Below are positions 1 through 11,339 of a DNA stretch of 64,000 nucleotides, piece by piece. Within the stretch, counting starts at the first letter, position 1; each line of letters begins with the position of its first letter. The stretch lies in assembly GCA_964030475.1 (NCBI GenBank), contig CAXIPT010000018.1, positions 142,739-206,738 on the forward strand, in the 5' to 3' direction. Origin of the DNA: Tethya wilhelma (Eukaryota; Porifera; Demospongiae; Tethyida; Tethyidae). The notes under the pieces were generated by a model that did not search any database, was not told the DNA's origin, and worked only from the letters and a program-made list of their open reading frames with translations. Position numbers and translations under genes: made by a program.

Positions 1-2160
1 AAAAAAACTTATAAAAACTTCCTCATGCAGTATTTGAATATAGAGAGCTATAGGACCAGTGAGAACTAACCGATAATAGTATTTTCTTAATGTATACGTA
101 TTTTCTCATGCTTAAGAGAGGTTGGTAGACAACACTGTATTTAGAAAAACGACCCATTTATATTGTGGGCCATTTTGATCATTGTTCATAAGAAAAACCT
201 GTAAAGTTAGCAAACGTACGTACATCATGCAGAGACCCATAATATTAGGCATAAATTGACGTCCCTACAACTAATAATATTATTATTGGTCTTTCTATGT
301 AAAGAGCCCCCTTGTCTTATATGGGTCTTTCTTATGTATACAATTAAATTTAGGAAGGATTGTTGATCGATCCCCTAGCTTACTCAACTCATGTTCCTAT
401 ATTTATATCTACAAGAAAAACTCTATTAATGAGTCTTTGTTATGTACTTGCTTACTTATTCCCCTAGCTCTAGCTAACCTGGTGAGTCAATTACTCCTTA
501 TAATAGCCCTTGCATTTAGTGTGAGTCACCTAATATGTCTAGGCCTAGTCGCTCCCCCTAACAATGCAGTCATCTTTTATAGGTAGAGTTCCAAGGTCAT
601 TATCTATCCCCTGGCATTATTATGTGCATTTGCATTAGCCTCCTCCAAAGTGCTTGTAGCTGCTACATAGGCATTTTTTAGGGACTAACCAGTGTCTGAT
701 ATGTAGTGTTGGGAAAAAAAAATTATAAGTAGTAAAAATCTCAAAAAAAAGTAGTGTAGAAATGGGCAGTTCAGTAAAGGTATTGGAACAAGGATTATCA
801 ATTTCAGCACATAATATACATGATTACTTTATTTTTTATGCCAAACTTCTGGCTGGCAGTCCAGTTTAAGTTGCCTGTCTGTTATGGTGTAGTTACTAAT
901 TAGTGGGAAATCGAACCAATGCAACTATAATGGTATAATCATTGCTGTTACAACACTGATGATCCATATTATGGATAAATAAAGAAGTATATAATATGAT
1001 ATTTTCAATAAATTGAGACATTCCTAATTGTTTCAATAATTTATACTACACTGTCCATGTCAACATTACTTTTTGAAATACTTGCATGTTGCTTCACTTT
1101 TTCCAAACCTACAGTGGATGCAGGGACTATCAGAGGTTGGTTAGTTCCTGTAAAAAGCTTGAGTGGCACAACATACAATATAATTTAAATGCACAATGTC
1201 ATAATGCATTATAAATGCCAGCACGAGGATAGACACATGCATTGACCTTTGAACTCGACCTACAAGAAGATGGCTACATTGAAGTACATTAGTTTATACC
1301 GTTATAAAGTTTCAAAGCTTTTTAGTTTTATTTTGACCTATTTGAAAATGAAGGTACCAATAATGCACAAGCTCTGCACATTCAACTAGCAAACATACTT
1401 GTATGCATATTATGCTGAGTATGGCTACATGTGTGAGTATGAGTGCATGTGTCAGAAAAATAATCACCTTAATTGGCACAGTGACACTGTCACAGCCACC
1501 ATCACAACTCTGTGACAAAGCAGCATAAGTCACAGACTATACTATAATAATAATATTATGAGGAATGCTATGATCATGTACATGCATAGCCACTCAGATG
1601 CATGTTGTCACATGCTATTGAGCAAATCTTAGATAATGCAAAATATCACTAAGTTAAACCATGCATACAGCTTGCTGGCCACACTGTAAAATCAACTAGT
1701 ATATAATAAACACCATTGTGTACAAAAGCCCATGCAACTAAATAAGCTTTACTGAATTGGGTAGAGCTACATGTGGCCAGCTAGCCTATCACTAAAAAAA
1801 TGATAATCTCAGTTAACTCAGAAAATCCATTGAAATGTAAAACTTAATGAACAGTTAAACTCTTAGCTTTAAATTCCATTTAACTGTGGAAAATAAACAA
1901 TTGTTTTGTGTTTATAACAGAATTAAACTATACAAGCAAATGGTAGATTGAAGTGGCTTAAGGGTCATTCCATGTGAGATCAACATGAAAAATGACAGAC
2001 CCTCTTGGATTTCCTTGATAATTGGTACATGTGTAGAGGGTCCTAGGACATCAATCCAGNTCTTCAAGTTCTTGAACAATTCTCAGTCTCTGTTTCTCTA
2101 CTAGCTTGTTCACTCAGCTCAATACAGGTGGGCAAGGCCTATATGTGTAAGGTTGAGGTA
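1..2160. other. AT-rich region, no gene recognised
   Basis: No open frame longer than about 75 codons resembles a protein I know, and I see no terminal inverted repeats. There is a single N at 2060. The stretch is probably intergenic or intronic. Confidence 0.5.
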
Positions 2161-2265
2161 GGGGGGAGTAGAAGAGCTAGAGCTTGCAGTGTGCTGCCAA
2201 GTTGAGTCCACGAGCTTTTCTTTGTTCAGAGCAGAATTTCAACTGTGTGAATGAGTGTGACGGTG

Positions 2266-2286
2266 TGCCTGTGTGTGTGTGTGTGT

Positions 2287-2323
<37 letters not shown>

Positions 2324-2349
2324 NGCCAGAGAGAGAGAGAGAGAGAGAA
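2266..2349. repeat. Compound microsatellite (GT)n then (GA)n
   Basis: A GT dinucleotide run, interrupted once by an AT step, passes through an N at 2324 into a GA run. The N inside the repeat suggests a collapsed assembly gap. Open frames crossing it on both strands (poly Val-Cys and poly His-Thr) are products of the repeat. Confidence 0.95.
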
Positions 2350-3245
2350 GAGATGAGCTTAAAATGTACAGCATGCAAGGCAGTATAACTTCACTATGAA
2401 ACATTGACTATCTGCAGCTAACACAACCATGGCTATAAATTGCAACTTTGCTCGTATGGCAATACATCATTTCACAACAAAGTTTATGACAAAACAAAAA
2501 ATCCCCACTGGTGCAATTCCTTCTATTTTTTGAGAATATAACTATTTCTCTGAAACACCAGGCCTTACAGTAACATATAGCATTGCATCAGAAAAATTTC
2601 TAGCTATCACAAGAAATTTCTCTCAATGCTGGAACCCAAACATTATGTTACAACATTTTCTTTCTCGGCATGGAGTTCTTTAACACAAAATGAGAAGAAA
2701 AACCACACTGTGTGCTTTGTGATTAAGTTAGCTTCACTTAGCAGTTTCGAACCAAACTGTTCTAGCTGGAGAGTTGAAGTCCTCCTCATGGAATTTGATT
2801 TTTACAGGGGATAGTTGCTGTTTTTTCAAACCAGGGAATGCCATGCTCAAGTGTTGGTACCAACTTTTGCACAAAATTTCCAAGATCAGCTAGGCCAGGC
2901 TAGTATAAGCAGTCATACAGGTAATAGATAGGTAGTGTAACACAATAGTTTGTCTTATTTGAAACAAATATTATGCTAGAGCTACAAAATAAGTGTCAAT
3001 CATACAGTATTAAAATTTAATTTTTAATTCAGTATTTCAACACGTGCTCACGTCCTGTAATTACAGGCTGTAAAGGGTTATTACAAGATATCGAGGGCAT
3101 ATTGTGTTCATGCAACATCTCGCATAATTACCACAGCCTATGGTNACGTGGGTTATTGTGTATTCTACGCATGCGCAGTAGATGACGATATTTGATATTC
3201 CCGGATGACCGTGTTTGAGTGGTGACGATATTTGGGCAATTACGC

Positions 3246-3365
3246 TACATGTATTAGCAGAACTACTCCACTCTACTATTGCTATCTACGATGAAACTAC
3301 CGTAATAACAATATTACATGTATGTACACTGTTTCAGTTATTCATAAAGTATGTTGATAGTGCAT
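3246..3365. repeat. Harbinger 3' tail, copy 1
   Basis: About 115 bases here reappear at 7975-8092 in the same orientation with scattered differences. The repeat includes the last codons of the Harbinger pseudogene (ALSTYFMNN and its stop) and the sequence after it, so it is the 3' end of the transposon. Confidence 0.7.
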
Positions 3366-5540
3366 CTCTAATTATGCGACCATCAGTGTGCAAACATGTC
3401 TGTGATGTGCTGCTTGTACTGGTTTGTGTTGGACCTTGTTGAACCCAATTCTCATCGAAAAACTCACCATGAACCTCACAAATGTTGTGCAATACACAAC
3501 AGGCTGAGACGAGTTGGAAGGTCTTCAATGCACATTGAGTTCACGTTCAAAAGACAGCACCGACGCCCTTTTAGCTGTCCGTAGGCATGTGTTCTACGAC
3601 AACTCAAGCTTTACTGAGTCTGACCATGCAGTGTCTGTGTAATCTTTCATTAGCCAACTCAGCAAAGGATATGCAGGGTCACCTAAAACAAGAGGGATCT
3701 CAACATCACCAGTTTTCTCTTTCATGTCTGGAAGCAATAAACCTTGCTGTGCTCTTCTATAAAATGGTGACCTAACAAGTACACGTGTGTCATGAACTCA
3801 TCCAAGCCATCCAATATAAATATCGATAAAGTGGCTGCAGTGGTTTACAACACCTTGTAGTATAGTGGAATGCCACCCCTTGTGATTATAATGATCGGTT
3901 AGTCATTTATGTTGAGCAACAATAGGAATATGTGACCCAATTTTGGAAAACCGACCAGATGTAGTAAAACTTTATTTGTAGTAATCGGCGATTGTAGTGT
4001 AATTCGCGACGCGCGCGCGAAATTAATTTTTTTGCACCAATGGGGAGGGGCACACCTTGGCGAGCTGCAGACGTGATTTTACGGGTGGGGCTGCTTCTAT
4101 TGCTGAGATATGAGCGTTTGAATGCAGCTATGTCAGCCATGGCTAGCTTCTCTCCCGTTAGTACACGGGATGCGTTGCCATGTTCATTGATTGATAAGTA
4201 CATGATGCAGCTGCTGCTGTGCATCTCAATATAATCTTGCATATTTAATGTGCAACAAAAAAACAATGCATTGTTCATGAACTAAACACTTCCAGCAGAA
4301 AGAAATCTCTTCCAGATGATCAGAAGATGGCCCACAGTGTTGCAGAATCGCTGGGCTATGCCAGGAGCTGTTTATCTGTGCATAATAATGAATGAATGTA
4401 TTGTACATTGTGTATAATAAATTTGCAATGAAATTTGTGGGGGAAAGAAGCTAAGCGCTTCTTATTATGGGCAATAAGTATTAGCTAAACTGTTTCCTAC
4501 AGTTAGAATAGCTATAGATGCATGCATTAATACTGGGCGCTTATTTCTGTGCCATTTATAGCTTAGTTACTCTAGTTACAGCCCACCCGCTACATTATTC
4601 TACTTAGTAGACTTACTTACCTCGTTGTTGAATCCTCCTGGAAGGCTCCCTGGTCGTCTGTGTCTTTAAAAAGGCTCATAAAGTAAGTTTTAACTAGCGC
4701 TTCAACTAACTTCATGCATATTCTGATACTACACTAAAATTGTACCACAAACATAAATTGTTTGTAACACGGATAGTATACGGAGTTTGTGTACTCGCGC
4801 TTAGCAACGTATTCGCTCACGATTTTAGCGAGTAAAATTGGAATGAACGGTCGGTATATTTGAGCTCATATCTCCAAAACTATAGCGCCTAGCCGCTTCA
4901 AATTTGGAAAATAGCTAGCTGATATGACGTAGATTACAATGCAAGCGCTATCTCAAAATTCGCATATTACTACATCTGGTCGGTTTTCCAAAATTCGGTC
5001 ACATATGTGTACCATCTGTAGCTCCCACACAATTAGGTAATCTGAGCTTCTGCCAAAAACCATCAACAGTGCATTGAAGAGCTTTCTCACAGGTACTTTT
5101 ATGTACTTGGGTAGTAGGACAGAAACTCATGATAGATTGAAATACAATTGAAATGAATGATAAAAAATTGAAATGCAAAAGACAAAATCTTATCATTGGA
5201 TGGTTTTTCCAGACTTGACTGTGATGTTGTGCATTCCAATAATGCCTGTTGGACCTCACTATTCTCAACAAATGTCTTCATATGAGGTGGTCCTAAGATA
5301 CAATTGCTCCACAAAACTCCTTCACTACAATACACACGTTGATTTTGAAACACCAAATATATGGCCAAGACTTCTGTAATCCATGTTTGTTGCCTGGTAC
5401 CACAGTACCATTCCAGTTAGTTTGTTTACCAGAAAAAATAGCCTCATTATGGTGTCGTCGTGTTTGAGGCTGTCATTGAGTTTAGTACTCAAATAGTCAA
5501 AATCTGCTTCGACATTCTAGCTCTCATTTCAATATGAAGT
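3334..5540 (-). pseudogene. Harbinger transposase (HARBI1-like), broken by a MITE
   Basis: This is a decayed PIF/Harbinger DDE nuclease, the enzyme that cuts and pastes Harbinger transposons. Reading down the minus strand, a conserved N-terminal piece (DFDYL then DDTIMR) lies near 5510-5450. It is followed by a KEFCGAIVS-like segment near 5300, then LPNCVGATDGTH at 5000-5040 with the first catalytic Asp. The frame resumes at 3927 with IPIVAQHK and HYNHKGWHS, then IGWLG and VHD, then LVLGDPAYPLLSWL near 3660, and ends with ACCVLHNICE and a stop at 3334. There are several frameshifts and at least three in-frame stops (for example after QHK and after IGWLG). The 3932-5002 interval is an inserted element. 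The family assignment rests on motif order and spacing recalled for HARBI1. Confidence 0.85.
3932..5002. mobile_element. 1,071-bp MITE with 36-bp terminal inverted repeats
   Basis: The ends are near-perfect inverted repeats. The left end starts GTGACCCAATTTTGG and the right end, reverse-complemented, starts GTGACCGAATTTTGG. They agree over 36 bases with one mismatch. ATAT sits immediately outside each end (3928-3931 and 5003-5006). Removing the element and one ATAT restores the Harbinger reading frame exactly (GTH into IPIVA), so ATAT is the target-site duplication. No transposase is visible inside, and the 64- and 123-codon frames it contains match nothing I know. The superfamily is undetermined. 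Confidence 0.9.
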
Positions 5541-5883
5541 CTCCACTGTTATTGATTATGCTTTCCCACCAATCATTGCTCCTTGTTTTCATCCAAATTG
5601 ATCGTGAGTGCGAAGTCAACAAGCCACAGATAGTCAGTGACATAGAAAAACTTAAGTACTGCTCGTTCTCTAGCTTGTCTTACATAGAATCGCCTTTTCA
5701 GATCTAAGCTCTCTTTCTCCTTGCTTACACTATATTCTTATGTTGATTTTTGCTCAAAATCTGTCATATACATGAACACACCTACAACATTCAAACTTAG
5801 GCCTCTGTAGAACAGATTATAATTGATCATTTAACTTTTAGCTTTGCAAAACCTGATTGTGGAGTGATTTGGATATGTATGTG

Positions 5884-6290
5884 TCAGAGTACAATGCAAA
5901 GTTGCTCTTTGTTTGAGCAATCTGTCACCTCGTCTGCTAAAGGTGTATAGTATAGCACTTTGTTGAGGATTTTCAAGAATGTATACTCTCCAAGCATATT
6001 AATCAACTGGTTTTGGATGCCTGGACTTGTATTGGTGGTGTTTCTTGAAGGATCAGCTAAATGATCTTTCAGAATACTATCACCAACAGGCACCCAGAAT
6101 TCTAGAAAAGTAACTTGGCACAATGCACGCCTGATGGAACGTGTGCCCGCACACTGTGGTGTAGATGTCTGTGTCACAGCGGTTGGGGGTGAGGGGGCAA
6201 AGTAGATGGAACAGTCACCAGCATTGTGTCTGGCACACGAACTTGGCAGCAGCTGAAAGTTTTCCGAAACCGGGGTACAAAGTCTACAAT
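5884..6290 (-). pseudogene. hAT-family transposase fragment (DUF4371, ZMYM1-like)
   Basis: The frame contains FWVPVGDSILKDHLADPSRN, then TSPGIQNQLINMLGEY and LADEVTDCSNKEQLCIVL. This is the usual order in DUF4371, the N-terminal part of the RNase-H-like fold of ZMYM1-type hAT proteins; the Asp of LADEVTD is the expected first catalytic residue. Only about 100 of the family's several hundred residues remain, and no partner exon is nearby. The open frame runs upstream of the first Met to near 6290. A second fragment of the same family lies at 60252-60715. It is probably a dead insertion. Confidence 0.75.
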
Positions 6291-6563
6291 CTAATATGTA
6301 TGATGTGACATAGGTGTCAAGACAGATGACCTGTATGAGGAAATAAAGTAATATGGAATAATGATTAATAGAGAGGTGTGAAAAATCTTGATAATATTGC
6401 TAAGCAACTAACTTAATTTAAATATTAGAATAAATAAAACTTGCACATGGCTAAAAATTATGATTGAGAGGGGAAAATTTCAAAGCTGCTCAATTTTACT
6501 ATGACTATAATGTTATCACGTTATAAACTCACCACCACTCTGAACCGGGGTACAAAGTGGTCT

Positions 6564-6593
6564 GGATCTGGATCTCCTCGGAGATCCAGATCC
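6564..6593. repeat. Perfect 14-bp palindrome arms with 2-base loop
   Basis: GGATCTGGATCTCC at 6564-6577 is followed by TC and then its exact reverse complement at 6580-6593. It would form a strong hairpin in single-stranded DNA or RNA. No flanking gene explains it. Confidence 0.9.
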
Positions 6594-6904
6594 ATCTGAT
6601 CGAGGCGGGTGGACACAATCTAACCATTCAAGGATGCACACTGTTCAATAAACAAGATGAAATAATTAGTCATTCACCTGCCACAATGCCATTCTCCCTT
6701 TTGAAGTCATTGGAAGATGAGGGCACAACTGGCATAAATGAATCATACATTATGTAGTGAGTAAATCTTATCTTTTGTTCACCCGTATACATCTTCTAGG
6801 CTCTTGCATATTCAATATCGATACAGCAATCATTACATCTCTCATCTAAACCCCCCCCATACACACACACATGTGTTTTAATGCTTGCTGAAACAGTTAC
6901 TTAC

Positions 6905-7650
6905 TACTAGAAGAGCCAACAAGAAGAGGACAAGCCTTACGATGATGGCCTGGCTTGCCACAATGAAAGCACAGAAATGTGGTGGACAAATTCTGAGCCA
7001 TGGGGTTAGATCAATGCGAGCCAGCAGGATATGATGTAGGTACAGTTGAAAAACAGAACTAGACACAGCCTGAGGTGAAGTACTAGGTAACTGAAAATAG
7101 TGTGATTCCGTGAACCCCCACTCCTGGAGCCACTATAGGGCACAGGCTTCTTAGAAAATTGACTAAGCTTTGGCTTTGCCTGTGCTCTATTGTTCTTACT
7201 TGCCCTAAACTCTGCTCGATTCATTCTCTTCTCATCCTCCTCGTTCTCCGCAAGCTCATCATCCATATACTCCTCCACAACCGCCCAACCCAAATCAGAC
7301 CTATCAGCCAGACGTATATGCTTCTGTCTGATAGCAGTAAGTTTAGTACCTTGCTCCAAGACTTTGAGCACTTCCTGCTTCTTCTCTGAGTCTGGCATCT
7401 TCTTAACCACCGAAAATGCCTGCTCCACGTGTCATTAACCTGCAGGTTAAAATTAAACTGCTTCTTATTCCCCTTCTTGAATGAAGGATGCTTCTCTAAC
7501 CACAGTCTCTTCACCAAACGCTCTTTAGCCATCTCCCACTCAGTGACTAGGTCCTTCTTCAGAGTGGACATCTCCTTCAGCGAGGTCATCTCCTCCTTCA
7601 TGCACTGAGGACAACACCACTTGCAGCTGCTCAGCATTCAGCGCGGCCAT
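6905..7650 (-). pseudogene. Gag-like protein with CCHC zinc knuckle, retroelement remnant
   Basis: The reading passes through three frames. It starts near 7646 with MAALNAEQLQVVLSS, continues with a charged segment (KEMSTLKKDLVTEWEM) and a helical stretch, then KHIRLADRSDLGWAVVEEY and an acidic DDELAENEEDEKR. After a low-complexity Ser/Lys region there is a zinc knuckle at 6925-6970, CFHCGKPGHHRKAC, with spacing C-x2-C-x4-H-x4-C. The ADRSDLGW...VEEY...DELA...DDEKR layout resembles ORF1 (gag-like) of tyrosine-recombinase retroelements (DIRS/Ngaro type) in marine invertebrates. That placement is from memory and uncertain. Several frameshifts and a TGA shortly before the knuckle show it is dead. 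No reverse transcriptase is adjacent. Confidence 0.5.
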
Positions 7651-7974
7651 ACTAATAGAAACTATCCACAGAAACAACCACAGCCAACTGGAACTTGACA
7701 AAATCAGATGTGACGAGACACAGCTGCACAAGAAGACTAGACTGAAGATGGAATGACAGAGGAAAGAACTGACAAACTGCAATAGAGAACCTGCCGCAGT
7801 TGTCGAGAGTGAAAGTCATACCAACCATCAAGCTTAAATACCCCACCAAACAGGAAGCTGCAACACATTTCAGACTGCAGCTAACATCACTACGCAGCCA
7901 CGCATGTGCAGAAATGCACAAAACAATGAGAGCTAGTTTTCCATCAAATTCACTGCGTTCAACCAATAGAAACT

Positions 7975-8092
7975 GCATGTACATGTGTACTAGCAGAAAT
8001 ACTCGAGTCTACTATAGCTATCTACGATGAAACTACTGTAATAACAATATTACATACCAGTTCAGTTATTCATAAAGTATGTTGCTAGTGGA
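7975..8092. repeat. Harbinger 3' tail, copy 2 (solitary)
   Basis: This is the counterpart of 3246-3365, with the same final codons (ATYFMNN and stop) on the minus strand. No transposase body precedes it, so it is a solitary end fragment of a second Harbinger copy. Confidence 0.65.
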
Positions 8093-8173
8093 TCACACAC
8101 AGCTGTACATCATAGGAGTAGATGTGACATTTCTTACTCACAAATTTGTAAAGAGTTAACATGTGAGAAATAC

Positions 8174-8266
8174 CTTGACATGTACTGCCCCTCCAACCCT
8201 GAGTACACTGGCATTTATTAGGTGCTACACATTTACCATCGTTGACACAAGCTGGGCTGCACAGAG
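8174..8266 (-). CDS. EGF-like domain exon
   Basis: A 93-base exon encodes one complete EGF-like module with six cysteines in canonical order: CSPACVNDGKC then CQCTQGWRGSTC. It is bordered by an acceptor (TTCGTGCAG) on the upstream side and a donor (CAAG then GTATTT) on the downstream side. EGF modules are extracellular disulphide-bonded units found in adhesion and signalling proteins. The neighbouring exons are not visible, so the parent gene is unknown. It could be a host gene whose introns hold the surrounding transposons, or a relic. Confidence 0.6.
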
Positions 8267-8289
8267 CTGCACGAACCACAGCCAACACT

Positions 8290-9120
8290 AATCAAAGTCT
8301 AATTTTGACTCGTTCTCATGGGCACCCCTGTAGGGCCTTCTGATACACTAAGAATGTACATACATACCTGAACTACCTAGCCAGTAAAATACACAGTTTC
8401 TTGTCATACTTTTCATAATCTGAAATCCCAATACAGTCGTGGATTCTCCTTTCCTTCTAAACAATATGATCTGACAGGTCTTGAACTTTATCTTGGATTT
8501 CTAAAAGACACTTATCTCCCATTTCTTGCCCAGTCTTCGGTTGTTTGGCTGTAAGGGGTTCTTCCCTTGCCATACCCTTCTTTGATCATGTTGTGTCATT
8601 CTTATACTGAAATCTATCCTATACAGTTCTGTCCCATACAGTCTCAATCAAAAGCAAACACTTTTTTTTAAAGCAAGCCTGGATTTTCCAAGCACAGGCT
8701 TTGAGCAGCTGAACTGCTGCGCTTGAAAATTTCCCCGTCAATGTATTGGCCTGTTTGAGATGAGCTTGCAAGCAAAATTTGAGCTTCTAAAACCAATCGC
8801 ACTATAAGTTTTATTGCAAATAAGGCTGAAATCTATTTTATTTGTGAACATCTGCTAGGTCAACGTTCAAAAGCTGATTTTAGTTATATGGACTAGGTTT
8901 AAGCTAGACTATAATCTGTTTGAGCTTCATAGCTACTGTAGTTGAGGAGATACACCTCTAAGCAACTCACTGAAAATAATTGTGTGGGCGGTGCGCGACC
9001 ACCCTTAATAATACACTCTATACGTATTGCTAACCAATTCGAATAGTCACGACACTCCATCGATTAGACTTCTTTCCAGTAACTAATTATATCATATCAT
9101 ATCATATATCAAATAAGAAA
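8290..9120. other. No gene recognised
   Basis: AT-rich sequence without a convincing exon. A short ATCAT-type repeat lies near 9085-9110. Confidence 0.4.
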
Positions 9121-9129
9121 CAATTAACA

Positions 9130-9430
9130 AGACTACTTTCGTACCATTCATACACTGATCCTTGTAGAATTGATGTCTGTTATCGTTTGCCTAAATCTCT
9201 TCCAGCTCACTTTTTTCGTTAACTTCTTTTGCCTCTTGGAAAACACTCTGAAGTGCAGTGTTGTGATCATTGCTAATGTTCACTATTTGACCCAATTCAT
9301 CACTTTGTTCATCATCGATGTAGTCAATTCAGTATGATCATATTTCCTCAACAGTCGTTTGTCACGCTCATGTTCTTGCTTTCTATTGCTCCTTCGTTTC
9401 TTCTGGCTTGCAGGAGATAATACAGACAAA
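9130..9430 (-). pseudogene. Possible transposon-derived coding fragment
   Basis: Two overlapping minus-strand frames look protein-like. One has a basic run, KKRRSNRKQEHERDKRLLRK, near 9420-9350. The other has an acidic helical run (YIDDEQSDELGQIV, then LQSVFQEAKEVNEKSELEE) that stops at a TAG. They probably belong to one protein with a frameshift between. I recall similar basic-then-acidic linkers in sponge and cnidarian transposon proteins but cannot name the family. Confidence 0.25.
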
Positions 9431-9972
9431 GGGCAGGTTGATAATGGCATTAGCCTATCAGCTTTCGATCTGGTGTAACGGCTAGTGCACTTTCTAATTG
9501 ACGATCCATGTAGCTCAGAGCCCGCTTACAGGGAGGACATAATACTTCACTTTTGGTCTTTCTTAAAGATACTCACAAACATTCAGCTGGCATACCACAA
9601 GGCTAAAATTGACTCCACCCATTTGCTGTGTCAGCTAGCTTCAGCCTATATAGCTTGAAGCTCAGGCGCTTTGTGTACGCTGTAAGTAGCCATTTATTTG
9701 CTTTTTCGATGGTGTAAAGCAACTTTTTAGCAAGTTTTCATCACGGTTTACTGCTGGTTAAAGGCGGTAATGACGGTAAACAACGGAATACCGCTAATGA
9801 AATACCGTGGTTTACCCACAAAATTCCGCAAGTTCACCGCGGATTTCTGCTCACATTTTCACCCGGAGAAGCATTATTTTTACAGAATATGCATACAGAC
9901 ATCACTCAGACAGAAGTGCATAGTTCAAGTAGGGAATTTTCCATGTTTAGAGTAGAAATACGTTCAAGTTAA

Positions 9973-10594
9973 CCCTTTACGGCCGATTGTGGATTTTTCC
10001 GCATGCGCGTATAAAACGTTCGCGATTTTTTGCAACTTATCGCATATTTTTTATTCTAGCCATGGCGTTTGAGCTGTGGGCTCCAGACTCACTATGCAAT
10101 TAGGTAAGGTAGTGCACTAGTAAAATACCAAGTTTTACCCAGATCTAATTAGTGGGTGTGGCGATATACACGTTAGAAGTCAAAGGTCACATTTGTGTCA
10201 CGATCGAGACCATCGGTTTTAAACTCACGTTTTTATCCTTGTGCTTTGCAGAAGAAGCTTGACGCTAGTTATGGAGGTGCAGGGAGGCTTAGGCTATACC
10301 TGCAGCTAACCGCTTCTGTAGTCCTGCTTTGCTAGCTAGAAAAAAAGCCAAAAGTTTACTAGTAATTTTGCAAAATTTGACTGCTTCCGTTTTTGCAAGC
10401 GTTTGAAGTAAACAAATACTGACTTAGAACAGAATTGATACAGCTATGGCTTAGTCCAACCATAGCTAAGTAAAACTAGTGAAGAAGGAGAGTAGCTATG
10501 GCTATAGCAAGAACAAAAATATACAAAAGACAATGCTAATTTAATATTCATAAAGTCTAATTAAGTATGCATAAATAATCCCGGCCCTAAAGGG
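9973..10594. mobile_element. 622-bp MITE with TTAA target duplication (piggyBac-like)
   Basis: The element starts CCCTTTACGGCCG and ends CGGCCCTAAAGGG, which are inverted repeats. TTAA lies directly outside each end (9969-9972 and 10595-10598). TTAA duplication together with CCC...GGG termini is the signature of piggyBac-type elements. It has no coding capacity. AAAGGGTTAA also occurs near 11145 and 18115, which may be remnant ends of related copies. Confidence 0.8.
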
Positions 10595-10819
10595 TTAAAT
10601 CTGTTGATGGTATTCATCACATAATGAGATACGTATAAATTTCAAATGGTTGATTCAAACTAGTTAGTAAGATTTCGTTTAGATATGCTTCAGTAGTGCA
10701 GGTTAGTCTGGGACACCACAGATATACTACAGACTTGTTGATGGTTTGTAAGTGATAGATTCGTAGCAGATTGATCATCCTATCCAAAATCATGGAAATA
10801 ATACCTGACCTCACTACCA

Positions 10820-11060
10820 CCTCTCTACCGCTCTGCTTCTATGTTGTTCTTCAGTAACTCTGCCATGTCCACATACTCGCCTCTCTGAATCTTGCTGACG
10901 AGCTTCGCTGGTACAGCGGGGAGTCCCTCTGCTAACACAAACAGTGACCATCCCACTTACTTCCTGCTACTGCTTAGCTGGCGATTGACTGCTACCTGCT
11001 GTGACTTGGTCCCCCCGGCACGCTGTGCACGCCGTAGATATGTGCCTCCTGCAAAGGCGA
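10820..11060 (-). pseudogene. Retroelement ORF fragment (VPAKLVSKIQRGEYVDMAELL)
   Basis: The minus-strand frame reads LPAVPAKLVSKIQRGEY followed by VDMAELL. I recall this motif from a short conserved block in ORFs of DIRS/Ngaro-like elements of marine invertebrates (consensus near VP-K-LV-KI-xxGE-VDMAELL). About 30 residues are convincing. The sequence upstream (VTAGSSQSP) is low complexity, and the sequence downstream, after AER and a stop, is not coding. It may be related to the gag-like pseudogene at 6.9-7.6 kb. Confidence 0.4.
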
Positions 11061-11339
11061 CCCTTTACCCAAATCCCCACAGACCTGTGCAGTCCCTGGT
11101 TGTTATATACATATACGTCTAATCTTCAATTAAACTTCATTTAAAAGGGTTAATTTTCAGTGATAATTTCCATTTTTATTCTTATTGCTTCTGTGTACAA
11201 GTACATGTGGTGGGAGTGTGTGTGCAAAAAAGAATTGCATATAGTAAGCTTCTCATCCATCATAGTAAGAAGACTCCTCAGGCTGCTGTACTTATTCTAT
11301 TGCCATTCATAGTGCACAGTGATTCTGTCTCTGTCAACA

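Noticed and set aside
2177..2404. Open frames on both strands across the GT/GA microsatellite
   Set aside because: Repeat translation only (poly His-Thr, Cys-Val and Arg-Glu).
4040..4234. 64-codon frame MGRGTPWRAAD inside the MITE
   Set aside because: No resemblance to a transposase and too short for the element class; the opposite strand is also open.
3246..8092. Direct repeats at 3246-3365 and 7975-8092 as LTRs or split direct repeats of a retroelement enclosing the gag-like ORF
   Set aside because: The repeat contains the last codons of the Harbinger transposase, so both copies are better read as Harbinger 3' ends. No reverse transcriptase lies between them.
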